Numbered from the stretch's first letter, positions 3,350 to 11,612 are shown. The stretch: 29,423 nt of DNA from a virus (IMGVR_UViG_3300006793_000174:1-29423), one strand, 5' to 3'. Notes: generated by a model not told the origin, from the sequence alone. Made by a program: numbers and translations.

Positions 3350-5785
3350 ATGGACTATACAAAATACGTAAGAAATAAAGAACTAGAAGAGGAAATGCAG
3401 TTAGTTGGTCTACGGAGATATCAATCAATAGTAAATAATTCAGTACAAAAGGGTCAAGAAAGTACAACTAAATATGGCTTACAGCTTATCCAGTCGGCTA
3501 TTGACCCTTTATCAAAAGCAATAGTAGATTTTATTGATAGAGCTTTTGGTGGAGCTAAAGGTAGAAGGCATATATCAGCTAAGTATTTACAACTTATACC
3601 CGCTGACATTTGTGCATTTATAACTCTTAAATCATTGATGGATAGTATTACACTAGGCCAGACTCTTAACAAAGCATCAATCAGAATAGGAACAGCTTTA
3701 GAAGACCAGTATAGGTTTCAAATTTTTTCAAATGAAAAGAGTGGGTTGTTTCGTACATTGATGAAAGACTTACAAGCTAAATCTAATTACAGATATAAGA
3801 AGCGTGTACTTACACATACAATGAATAAGAAAGATATCATGTATGATAATTGGACTAATGTAGACAAGCTACACATAGGTACAAAGTGTATTGAGTTAGT
3901 AATAGAAGCTACAGGACTAATTAAAATAGTAATGAAAAATGAAGGTAGTAAAGGTAGAAGAGACACACCAAAATATGTAGAAGCAACAGAGAAAACAATG
4001 GAGTGGATTACAAATAAAAATGAAAGAAATGAAATACTAAGCCCTGCGTTTACACCTACTATCATACCTCCGAAAGACTGGGTACATCCATTTAGAGGTG
4101 GTTATCACAGCCCATTAATTAAACCTATACCGTTTGTTAAGGTTAGAAACCGAGGATTTTTAGAAGAAATATCAAACAGGGTTGGGGATATGCAAACTAC
4201 ATACGAAGCTGTAAATATACTTCAAGCAACACCGTGGAAAGTAGAAAAAAGAACTTATCAAGTATTGGATTATTGTTGGAACTCTTCAGACAGTATAGGT
4301 AAATTACCAACAAGAGAAGACCTACCATTACCACCAAAGCCAGAAGACATAGCAACTAATCTACAAGCAAGAATAGAGTGGAAAAGAAAAAGTGCAAAAA
4401 TATATGATTACAATGCAAAGTTAAAATCAAAGAGAATACAAATAGAAAAGGTAAGACAGATAGCTAATAAATATCAAAATGAACAAGAAATTTATTTTGT
4501 AAAGCAATGTGATTTTCGTGGCAGGATTTATGACGTACCTATGTTTTTAAATCCTAGTGCAAATGATGTAGCTAAAAGTTTATTAGTATTTGCTCATGGT
4601 AAACCTATTGGTAATGAAGAAAGTTTATCTTGGCTTGCCATACATGGAGCAAATTTATATGGCCATGATAAATTAAAATTAGAAGACCGTGTAGAATTTA
4701 TAAAACAAAATACAGAAATGATTTGTAATGTAGGTAGTGACCCATTGAATTACAAATGGTGGCAAAAGGCTGATAGCCCGTGGCAATTTTTAAGTTTTTG
4801 TTTTGAGTTTAATGACTTTATAAAAAGTGGAAGTAGTTCTAATTTTATTACACACTTACCAGTAAGTATTGACCATACTAATAGTGGCGTACAACATTTT
4901 AGTGGTATGTTAAAAGATGAGGTTGGTGGTGCAAGTACAAACTTAATACCTAATGATGAGCCTGCTGACATTTACCAAGATGTTGCAGACTTAGTTATAA
5001 TTAAACTAAAAAACTCTAGTGATCTGTTAGCCCAACAATGGCTTGAGTTTGGTATTAACAGAAAGACAACAAAGAGAGCTACAATGGTAAAACCTTACAG
5101 TGGAACAAGACAAAGTTGTAGAGAATATATTGAAGAACATATTGTAGAACGAGAAGAAAAAGGTGAAGCCCATCCTTTTGGAGATGATTTATTTAAAGCA
5201 TCAAATTATTTATCTAAATATGTTTATGAGTCTATCAATGAAACAGTAGTCAAGGCAGACGAATGTATGAAATGGTTACAACAAGTTAGTAGGTTAGTAT
5301 CAAATGAAAATTTACCAGTTATCTGGACTACTCCAAATGGTTTTCCAGTGTTCATGGCATACTTTGATATGGAAAGTAAAAGAATAAAAACTAAACTTGG
5401 AGACTCAACAATTAAACTAACTGTAAATACAGAAACAAAAAAGATTGCGAAGCGAAGGGTAGCTTCAGCTATTAGCCCAAATTATATTCATAGCCTTGAT
5501 GCTAATATGCTTCAAGACGCTGTAGTTCTGGCTAAGAAATATGGTATTGAAAATATATCAACGGTACATGATTGTTTTTCAGTATTATCTTGTGATGCTA
5601 TCAAAATGCACAATGCAATAAGAGAAGCTTTTGTCTCTATGTATTCCAGACCCGTTTTGGAAAATTTTAAAGCAGAGATTGAGAAGTTACTCAGTGAGAA
5701 GAACAAAAAGAAAATACCACCATTACCAGAATACGGTAATCTTGACCTTGAAAAAGTCAAAGACAGTCTTTTCTTTTGTTCATAA
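3350..5785 (+). CDS. Single-subunit DNA-directed RNA polymerase (T7 gp1-like)
   Basis: An 811-residue T7-type polymerase (T7: 883) that transcribes phage middle and late genes. Using the 811-residue form, catalytic residues are D508 in SIDHTNSG, K575 and Y583 in TKRATMVKPYSG, and D741 in STVHDCF. These correspond to T7 D537, K631, Y639 and D812. The HSLDAN motif and a C-terminal DSLFFCS resembling T7's FAFA foot are also present. ATG at 3350 is preceded by GGGAG at about 9 bp. The frame is open to a TTG at 3302, but those codons lie in an inverted repeat of the att region, so I prefer the ATG. Copy E of the ATCATACCTGC motif lies inside the gene. Placement just after attP means its transcription could change on integration. 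Confidence 0.95.
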   Translation: MDYTKYVRNKELEEEMQLVGLRRYQSIVNNSVQKGQESTTKYGLQLIQSAIDPLSKAIVDFIDRAFGGAKGRRHISAKYLQLIPADICAFITLKSLMDSITLGQTLNKASIRIGTALEDQYRFQIFSNEKSGLFRTLMKDLQAKSNYRYKKRVLTHTMNKKDIMYDNWTNVDKLHIGTKCIELVIEATGLIKIVMKNEGSKGRRDTPKYVEATEKTMEWITNKNERNEILSPAFTPTIIPPKDWVHPFRGGYHSPLIKPIPFVKVRNRGFLEEISNRVGDMQTTYEAVNILQATPWKVEKRTYQVLDYCWNSSDSIGKLPTREDLPLPPKPEDIATNLQARIEWKRKSAKIYDYNAKLKSKRIQIEKVRQIANKYQNEQEIYFVKQCDFRGRIYDVPMFLNPSANDVAKSLLVFAHGKPIGNEESLSWLAIHGANLYGHDKLKLEDRVEFIKQNTEMICNVGSDPLNYKWWQKADSPWQFLSFCFEFNDFIKSGSSSNFITHLPVSIDHTNSGVQHFSGMLKDEVGGASTNLIPNDEPADIYQDVADLVIIKLKNSSDLLAQQWLEFGINRKTTKRATMVKPYSGTRQSCREYIEEHIVEREEKGEAHPFGDDLFKASNYLSKYVYESINETVVKADECMKWLQQVSRLVSNENLPVIWTTPNGFPVFMAYFDMESKRIKTKLGDSTIKLTVNTETKKIAKRRVASAISPNYIHSLDANMLQDAVVLAKKYGIENISTVHDCFSVLSCDAIKMHNAIREAFVSMYSRPVLENFKAEIEKLLSEKNKKKIPPLPEYGNLDLEKVKDSLFFCS
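4056..4076 (+). repeat. ATCATACCTGC motif, copy E (inside RNAP gene)
   Basis: CTACTATCATACCTCCGAAA within the RNA polymerase gene, read as Thr-Ile-Ile-Pro-Pro-Lys. It is identical to copy C over 14 bases and differs from the consensus by C for G in CCTGC. This is the rightmost copy I could find. Confidence 0.55.
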
Positions 5786-5786
5786 T

Positions 5787-5802
5787 GCTACGAACTTGTA
5801 GC
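5787..5802 (+). promoter_or_regulatory. GCTACGAACTTGTAGC palindromic element, copy 4
   Basis: Perfect 5-bp arms GCTAC/GTAGC around GAACTT, in the 56-bp gap between the RNA polymerase and SSB genes. It has the same layout as copy 3. It could be a phage-polymerase promoter for the replication genes, a regulator site, or an RNA processing hairpin. Confidence 0.5.
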
Positions 5803-5841
5803 AATTAAGTACCACCTTAAGACAACAAGAAGGGATGATAT

Positions 5842-6453
5842 ATGAATGAAAATCTTAAATTAACGTCACCAAAAGGTACGTTTGTCTATCCCCATTTGAA
5901 TAAACCAGATACTAAGTTTAATGCAGATGGTGAGTATAAAGTAACTCTATCGCTAACAAGCGAAGAAGCTACGCCTTTATTGAAAACTTTAGAAGAACAG
6001 ATAAGTCTATCAAAGTCTGAAGCAGAAGAAAAGGCCAAAGGTAAAAAACTTAAAGTGGCAGACCCACCTTATGTAGTTAATGAGGAAGACGGTAATTACC
6101 ATTTTAAATTTAAATTAAAAGCAAGAGTTAAAAGCTCTAAGACAGGTAACGAGTGGGAACAAAAGCCCGCTATATTTGACTCTCAACTAAAACCTTTTTC
6201 ACTTGATAAACAAATATGGGGTGGAACACAGGGTAAAATTTCATTTGAGGTTGTTCGTTATTTTGTAGCTACTACTGGAGCAGGCATCACATTACGAATG
6301 AAGGCTGTTCAGATTATTGATTTAGTAGAAGGTAGTGGTGGTGATGGAACTAAACATGGTTTCAACACTGAAGACGGTTATGTTGGAAATGATGTAACTG
6401 ATAGCGAACCAGAAAATGAAATGGTTAGTGAGTCGAATGAAGACGATTTCTAA
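5842..6453 (+). CDS. Single-stranded DNA-binding protein (T7 gp2.5-like)
   Basis: A 203-residue protein (T7 gp2.5: 232) with an OB-type beta-rich body and the hallmark acidic tail. The last 20 or so residues are dominated by Asp/Glu/Ser and end in NEDDF, with the terminal Phe that in gp2.5 contacts the polymerase and helicase. It coats ssDNA at the replication fork and promotes annealing. ATG at 5842 follows GAAGGGATG-like purines. The gene begins the replication cluster, and its tail-coding DNA overlaps the start of the endonuclease gene. Family assignment rests on position, fold-like pattern and tail. Confidence 0.85.
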   Translation: MNENLKLTSPKGTFVYPHLNKPDTKFNADGEYKVTLSLTSEEATPLLKTLEEQISLSKSEAEEKAKGKKLKVADPPYVVNEEDGNYHFKFKLKARVKSSKTGNEWEQKPAIFDSQLKPFSLDKQIWGGTQGKISFEVVRYFVATTGAGITLRMKAVQIIDLVEGSGGDGTKHGFNTEDGYVGNDVTDSEPENEMVSESNEDDF

Positions 6454-6847
6454 ATATAGATTTCGTAGTGGTCTTGAGGTAGATATTTCTAAATTTTTAG
6501 AAGAGAATAAAGTTAAATATGATTATGAAACTTTAACTATTAACTATCTCAAGCCACAACAAAAATCATATTACAGACCAGATTTTATATTGGATAATGG
6601 AATTATAATTGAAGCTAAAGGTTTGTTTTCTAGTGCCGATAGAAAGAAACATAAAATTATAAAAAACCAGTTCGGTGATGAGTACGATATTCGTTTCGTA
6701 TTTTCTAATTCTAAAAACAGAATTGGTAAAAAAAGTAAAACAACTTACGCAAAGTGGTGTGATTTATTTGGGTTTAAATGGCACTGTATAAGAACAACAG
6801 GGGAATACATACCAAGGGAGTGGTTAAAAGAAAATGGCAAGAGATAA
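6437..6847 (+). CDS. Endonuclease I / Holliday junction resolvase (T7 gp3-like)
   Basis: A 136-residue protein (T7: 149) with the phage endonuclease I pattern: FRSGLE (E14), YDYET (E31), YRPDF (D49), and IIEAKG (E59, K61). These correspond to the T7 metal-binding PD-(D/E)XK residues. The later DRKKHKII and DIRFVFSNSKNRIG segments also match. It resolves branched DNA and helps degrade host DNA for nucleotide reuse. I chose the ATG at 6437 because the product then begins like the T7 enzyme. An ATG at 6416 in the same frame would add seven residues. Either start overlaps the SSB gene, so translation is coupled. Confidence 0.92.
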   Translation: MKTISKYRFRSGLEVDISKFLEENKVKYDYETLTINYLKPQQKSYYRPDFILDNGIIIEAKGLFSSADRKKHKIIKNQFGDEYDIRFVFSNSKNRIGKKSKTTYAKWCDLFGFKWHCIRTTGEYIPREWLKENGKR

Positions 6848-7259
6848 AACAGAATATATATTTATTCATTGTTCAGCGACAAGACCTTCAATGGATTGGG
6901 TCAATGCAGATGAAATAGATAAATGGCATAGGGCTAGAGGATTTTTTAAGATTGGTTATACCTTTGTTATTACCCGTGATGGAACTTTAGAAAAGGGTAG
7001 AGATTTATATGAACCTACAGCTAGTCAAAGAGGTTACAATCATAACTCAATTTCAATTTGTATGGTTGGTGGTGTAACAGAAGATGACATACACAAAGCT
7101 GAAAATAACTACACACCAGAGCAATGGTCACAGTTAAAAGATTTATTAACGGAAATGAAAGAAGAATTTCCCAAAGCAAAAATAGTTGGTCACAATGAAT
7201 TTAGTTCAAAAGAGTGTCCAAGTTTTGACGTTCAGAAATACGTAAAAGAGAATTTTTAG
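6834..7259 (+). CDS. N-acetylmuramoyl-L-alanine amidase (T7 lysozyme gp3.5-like)
   Basis: A 141-residue zinc amidase (T7: 151) of the Amidase_2 fold. It cleaves the bond between N-acetylmuramic acid and L-alanine in peptidoglycan. Zinc ligands are visible as H12 (FIHCSAT), H120 (GHNEF) and C128 (ECPSFD), with catalytic Y42 (IGYTF) and K126. The GYNHNSI motif follows T7 lysozyme closely. In T7 this protein also binds and inhibits the phage RNA polymerase; whether it does so here is inference. It overlaps the endonuclease gene by 14 bp. No signal peptide is present, so it needs a holin for access to the wall. Confidence 0.95.
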   Translation: MARDKTEYIFIHCSATRPSMDWVNADEIDKWHRARGFFKIGYTFVITRDGTLEKGRDLYEPTASQRGYNHNSISICMVGGVTEDDIHKAENNYTPEQWSQLKDLLTEMKEEFPKAKIVGHNEFSSKECPSFDVQKYVKENF

Positions 7260-7278
7260 ATACATTTAAGGAGGTAAT

Positions 7279-8868
7279 ATGTTAGCTGAAGAACAATCAC
7301 AATTTATAAAACATGAGAGTTGTCCAAAGTGTGGGAGTAAGGATAATCTAGCTAGATACAGTGACCATGCTTATTGTTTTTCAGATGGATGTGGTTACTA
7401 CGAAAAAGGTGGTGAAGTTGTTCAGTTACCTAAAGCACCTACAAATCCAAAATTAATTAAAGGTGAATATAAAGATTTAATTAAAAGAAAAATTAGTGAA
7501 GAGACTTGTAAAAAGTTTGGTTACAGTGTTGGTGAATACCAAGGCAAGTTAGTACAAATAGCACCATACTTTAATAGTAAATATGAATTAGTTGCTCAAC
7601 ACATACGATATCCAAACAAAGAATTTAAATGGATAGGTGATACAAAAAATTTACAATTTTATGGTCAAAATTTATTTAGAGATACAGGAAAACTTTTAGT
7701 TATTTGTGAAGGTGAAATTGATGCAATGACTGTAAGCCAGTATTGTTTTAATAATAAATATCCAGTTGTATCAATACCAAGTGGTGTAGCTTCAGCGAAG
7801 AAAACAGTATCACAAAACATAGAATGGTTAGAAGGTTTTGATAATGTTGTTTTTTGTTTTGACAATGATGATGTAGGTAAGAAAGCTTCTATTCAATGTG
7901 CGTCTTTACTTAGCCCAAGTAAAAGTAAAGTTGCAGTCTTACCATTAAAAGACCCAAATGAAATGGTACTAGCAGGTAAGACAAAAGAACTGACAGATGC
8001 TATTTGGGGTTCTAAAGTTTACAGGCCAGATGGTATAGTTAGTGGTGAAGATTTATGGGATATACTTATTGAAGATACTGGTGATAGTGATGCTGTATAT
8101 CCTTTCAATGGTTTAAATGAAATTACACAAGGTATACGTAAGGGTGAAATAATTACACTATGTGCAGGTACAGGTATTGGTAAGAGTCAAGTATGTAGAG
8201 AGATTGCATACCATTTAATATCAAAAGAAAATAGAGTTGGATATATTGCATTAGAAGAAAGCGTACAAAGAAGTATAAGAGGTTTAGTTTCTATTGGTGT
8301 GAATACACCGTTACATTTACAGACAGAAAGAAAAAAAGTACCGTTAGATAATCTTAAAAAGGTTTGGTCAGATATAAAATCAAAATGTTTTTTCTATGAC
8401 CATTGGGGTAGCTTAGACTCAGACAATTTATTTAGTAGAATTAAATACTTAGCAGTTGGTTGTAAGTGTGATTACATAGTCTTAGACCATTTAAGTATTG
8501 TTGTAAGTGGAATATCTGAAGGTGATGAACGTAGAACTTTAGATAATTTAATGACTACGTTACGTAAACTTACAGAACAATTAAAAGTTGGATTAATATT
8601 AATATCACATTTGAAAAGACCAGAGGGTAATAAATCACACGAAGAAAATTTAATACCAACAATCTCACAACTTAGAGGTAGTCAAAGTATTGCTCAACTT
8701 AGCGATATAATTTTAGGTTTATCTAGGAACAGTTCAGCAGGTGATAATAATTGTGAAATAAGAGTTTTGAAAAATAGATTCACAGGTGAAACAGGATTAG
8801 CCACAACATTAAATTACAACAAAGATACAGGAAGATTATTTGAGGTAGAAAACTATGAGCAAATTTGA
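7279..8868 (+). CDS. Primase-helicase (T7 gp4-like)
   Basis: A 529-residue bifunctional enzyme (T7 gp4A: 566). The N-terminus has a zinc ribbon (C15, C18, C33, C38) for template recognition. A TOPRIM primase domain follows with E144 (CEGEIDAM) and D195/D197 (FDNDD). The C-terminal DnaB-type helicase has Walker A GTGIGKS (297-303), Walker B ending in D403 (YIVLDH), the SHLKRP sensor (443-448), the QLRGSQSIAQLSD motif and a likely arginine finger R500 in KNRFTG. It unwinds the fork and makes primers. A clear AAGGAGG (7269-7275) precedes ATG 7279. All key residues are intact. Confidence 0.96.
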   Translation: MLAEEQSQFIKHESCPKCGSKDNLARYSDHAYCFSDGCGYYEKGGEVVQLPKAPTNPKLIKGEYKDLIKRKISEETCKKFGYSVGEYQGKLVQIAPYFNSKYELVAQHIRYPNKEFKWIGDTKNLQFYGQNLFRDTGKLLVICEGEIDAMTVSQYCFNNKYPVVSIPSGVASAKKTVSQNIEWLEGFDNVVFCFDNDDVGKKASIQCASLLSPSKSKVAVLPLKDPNEMVLAGKTKELTDAIWGSKVYRPDGIVSGEDLWDILIEDTGDSDAVYPFNGLNEITQGIRKGEIITLCAGTGIGKSQVCREIAYHLISKENRVGYIALEESVQRSIRGLVSIGVNTPLHLQTERKKVPLDNLKKVWSDIKSKCFFYDHWGSLDSDNLFSRIKYLAVGCKCDYIVLDHLSIVVSGISEGDERRTLDNLMTTLRKLTEQLKVGLILISHLKRPEGNKSHEENLIPTISQLRGSQSIAQLSDIILGLSRNSSAGDNNCEIRVLKNRFTGETGLATTLNYNKDTGRLFEVENYEQI

Positions 8869-9142
8869 TGAAAATGAAGTAGATAAATTAGCTATAGTTA
8901 TACTTAGTTATTTAGAAACAAGTGAAAAATTTTCTAATATGACACCAAATGAAAAATCAAAAGTCTTTGAGGTATATCAAGAAATATTAGATTGTATTTA
9001 CAAATGTATTAAACACGAAAATGTTTATCCAATATTATTAGTACAAGATTATGAAGTATCAGTAGCAGTTAAAAATTTAATAGAAGAAACAAAAGAACTT
9101 ATACCTGCATTATCTAGAATAACTGTAAGGACAGTATCTTGA
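8855..9142 (+). CDS. Hypothetical protein between helicase and polymerase, 95 aa
   Basis: A 95-residue, mostly helical acidic protein starting 14 bp inside the end of the primase-helicase gene and overlapping the polymerase start by TTGA. No motif is recognised. Small accessory genes also occur between genes 4 and 5 in T7 (for example 4.3-4.7), most of unknown function. Being sandwiched with overlaps on both sides indicates co-translation with the replisome proteins. A replisome accessory role is possible but unproven. Confidence 0.7.
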   Translation: MSKFDENEVDKLAIVILSYLETSEKFSNMTPNEKSKVFEVYQEILDCIYKCIKHENVYPILLVQDYEVSVAVKNLIEETKELIPALSRITVRTVS

Positions 9143-10902
9143 AATTAGTTTTTGATATTGAAACCAATGGTTTCTTAGAAAACATGGACAAGATATTTAG
9201 TCTAGTTATCCACAATGTAGAGACAAAAGAATTATCTAGTTATAACTACAAAGAAATAGAAATAGGTCTAGAGCATTTATTACAAGCTGATGAAATAATA
9301 GGCCATAACATTATGCAGTTTGATATACCTGCAATACAAAAAATTTATCCTAAGTTTGTTTTTAAGAAAAAAATTTTTGATACATTAATTGCATCAAGAT
9401 TAATATGGTCAGACTTAAAAGAAATAGATTATAAAAAAAGAACTGTTCCAAATAAATCTATAGGTTCACACAGTTTAAAAGCATGGGGTTATAGAATTGG
9501 AGACCACAAAGATGAGTTTGGTGAAACTACCGATTGGAGTGAGTGGTCACAAGAAATGCAAGATTATTGTGAGCAAGATGTAAAACTTACAAGCAAGCTA
9601 TATGATTTAATTATTAGTAAAAATTATAGTGAACAGTCTTTAGAATTAGAACATGAATTTGCTGAATGTATTCGTAAGCAAGAACGATTAGGATTTTGTT
9701 TTGATATACAAAAAGCAAAAGAACTTCATACACAATTAAATACTAAAAGAGTTGAATTATTAGATGAACTACAAAAGATATTTCCACCTTGGAAAAAAGT
9801 TGTAGGTGTACTGATACCAAAAAGAGATAACAAAACTAAAGGTTATACAAAAGGTGTACCAGTAAAAAAGATAAAAGAGATTATGTTTAATGCAGGTAGT
9901 AGAGACCACATTGCAGACAGACTAATGACGTTAAAAGGTTGGAAGCCAACAGAGTTTACACCAGATGGTAAACCAAAAGTAGATGAGAAAGTTTTAGAAA
10001 AATTACAATATCCAGAAGCAGAATTATTATCTGAATATTTACTAATACAAAAAAGATTAGGAATGTTAGCAGAGGGTGACAATGCTTGGATAAAATTAGA
10101 AAGAAGAGGTAAAATTTATGGGAAAGTTATTACTAATGGAACGGCTACAGGAAGGTGTACGCATCATAATCCAAACATTGGTCAAGTATGTAGTGCAAGT
10201 GCCAAATATGGTAAAGAGTTTCGTAGTCTTTTTACTGTACCTAGTGGTTATAAGTTGGTGGGTTGTGATGTTAGTGGCTTGGAATTGCGTTGTCTATCTT
10301 CTTATCTTGTTAGATGGGATTCTGGAGCTTATCGAAAAGAACTCTTGGAAGGAGATATACATACAGCTAACCAAATGGCTTCGGGAGTTCCGACAAGAGA
10401 CAAGGCAAAAACTTTTATTTATGCGTTCTTATATGGGGCGGGAGATAAAAAGATTGGTGAGATTGTCAAAGGAACAGCTAAAGAAGGTAAGATTCTTAAA
10501 CAAACTTTTTTAAGTAAAACACCTGCAATAAAAAAATTAAGAGAAACAGTAATACAAAATTTTAAACAACGAGGGTTTTTATATGCCATAGACAGGAGAC
10601 GTATTCATCCTAGAAGTGAGCATAGTGCTTTAAACTTTCTACTACAATCTTGTGGTAGCATAATAGTTAAAAAAGCAACAATCTTGTTACACAAAAATCT
10701 ATCCCATTTAAAATATGGTGAAGATTGGGGAATGGTAGCACACATACATGACGAGATGCAACTTCAAGTAAAGGAGCATTTAGCGGAGGAGGTAGGAAAG
10801 GTAGCAGTGGACAGCATCAAACAAACTCAAAACTATTTTAAATTTAATTGTGAATTAGATGGTGAATATAAAATAGGTAACAACTGGGCTGAGACACATT
10901 AA
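9139..10902 (+). CDS. Family A DNA polymerase with 3'-5' exonuclease (T7 gp5-like)
   Basis: A 587-residue replicative polymerase (T7: 704). The exonuclease domain has DIETNG (D6, E8), D62 (MQFD) and D147 (CEQDV). The polymerase has motif A CDVSGLELR (D377), motif B KTFIYAFLYGAG (K424, Y428) and motif C HIHDE (H537, D538, E539). The conserved end GNNWAETH matches T7's GPNWAICH. The start is TTG at 9139: AAGGA precedes it, and the first in-frame ATG would delete the exonuclease metal ligands. The region where T7 carries its thioredoxin-binding insertion is much shorter (about 215-250), so processivity may not depend on host thioredoxin. Confidence 0.96.
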   Translation: MKLVFDIETNGFLENMDKIFSLVIHNVETKELSSYNYKEIEIGLEHLLQADEIIGHNIMQFDIPAIQKIYPKFVFKKKIFDTLIASRLIWSDLKEIDYKKRTVPNKSIGSHSLKAWGYRIGDHKDEFGETTDWSEWSQEMQDYCEQDVKLTSKLYDLIISKNYSEQSLELEHEFAECIRKQERLGFCFDIQKAKELHTQLNTKRVELLDELQKIFPPWKKVVGVLIPKRDNKTKGYTKGVPVKKIKEIMFNAGSRDHIADRLMTLKGWKPTEFTPDGKPKVDEKVLEKLQYPEAELLSEYLLIQKRLGMLAEGDNAWIKLERRGKIYGKVITNGTATGRCTHHNPNIGQVCSASAKYGKEFRSLFTVPSGYKLVGCDVSGLELRCLSSYLVRWDSGAYRKELLEGDIHTANQMASGVPTRDKAKTFIYAFLYGAGDKKIGEIVKGTAKEGKILKQTFLSKTPAIKKLRETVIQNFKQRGFLYAIDRRRIHPRSEHSALNFLLQSCGSIIVKKATILLHKNLSHLKYGEDWGMVAHIHDEMQLQVKEHLAEEVGKVAVDSIKQTQNYFKFNCELDGEYKIGNNWAETH

Positions 10903-10909
10903 TGGATAA

Positions 10910-11284
10910 ATGGCTAAATATAATAATGATAAGAAATTTGACATAGATTTAAAATATGGAAAAGTTCGTGAAAAAAGATTAGCTAAAATATTAGAAGAGA
11001 AGAAAATAGAAGTAAAAACAGAAAGAGATTGGTGGAGAAAAACAGGTAACATAGCAATAGAAATAGAAAGCTATGGTAAACCAAGTGGTCTCAAATCTAC
11101 TAAAGCTGATTACTGGGTACACATACTTGCAGACGGAAGAAAAGATTATTGTATTCTTTTGTTTGATGTACCGACACTTAAAAAACTAGCAAGAAAACAT
11201 AAAAAGAATTGGAAGATGATGGGAGATAACAGAGCAAGCAAGTGTATTTTAATACCATTAAAGGAGATGTTTAATGAAAAATAA
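10910..11284 (+). CDS. Probable PD-(D/E)XK nuclease-like protein, 124 aa
   Basis: The protein contains IEVKTERD (33-40), GNIAIEIESYGKPSGL (47-61) and TKADYWVHI (64-72). This pattern is shared by a group of small phage proteins thought to have a PD-(D/E)XK nuclease fold, where the E-x-K and following Asp/Glu residues would hold metal. It lies between the polymerase and an HExxH protein, in the DNA metabolism cluster, 7 bp after the polymerase stop. No clear ribosome binding site. A role in recombination or DNA degradation is plausible; the activity is not proven by sequence alone. Confidence 0.6.
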   Translation: MAKYNNDKKFDIDLKYGKVREKRLAKILEEKKIEVKTERDWWRKTGNIAIEIESYGKPSGLKSTKADYWVHILADGRKDYCILLFDVPTLKKLARKHKKNWKMMGDNRASKCILIPLKEMFNEK

Positions 11285-11603
11285 ATTACCAGAATTTGTT
11301 ACAGTAGGTGCGTTTACGGTAGAAATAATTTTGATACCACATGAATTAAGCTACGAAGTATCAGAACAGCAAGGCTCGTTTGTAGTTAAACCACCCTATA
11401 AAATTTATTTTGATGAAGACATCATAGAACAAGGCGGTGCTGATGCTGTCAATTTAGTAATACACGAATTTCTACATCTTGGTTTTTACCAATACATGTT
11501 GAAAGACAAAGACGAAGAAACAATAGTGAATAGCTATGGTAACTTTTTAACAGAATTACTTACAAGGTCTGAATTAAAAAGTTGGATTAAACATAATATA
11601 TAA
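11274..11603 (+). CDS. HExxH putative zinc metalloprotein, 109 aa
   Basis: The 109-residue protein has VIHEFLHLGFY (62-72), an HExxH zincin signature with H64, E65 and H68. An acidic helix (DKDEETIVN, 78-86) follows that could supply the third ligand. The first half is beta-rich. Length is close to minimal metallopeptidase-like phage proteins. It overlaps the upstream gene by 11 bp and precedes the exonuclease, so it is expressed with replication genes. It may be a protease acting on a host or phage protein, or a non-catalytic metal-binding relative. The substrate is unknown. Confidence 0.65.
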   Translation: MKNKLPEFVTVGAFTVEIILIPHELSYEVSEQQGSFVVKPPYKIYFDEDIIEQGGADAVNLVIHEFLHLGFYQYMLKDKDEETIVNSYGNFLTELLTRSELKSWIKHNI

Positions 11604-11612
11604 GGGGAATAA

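Noticed and set aside
10118-10513. A 131-codon plus-strand frame inside the DNA polymerase gene
   Set aside because: It overlaps conserved polymerase motifs A and B in another frame. The product is an implausible hydrophobic/Arg mixture, and no independent signal supports it.
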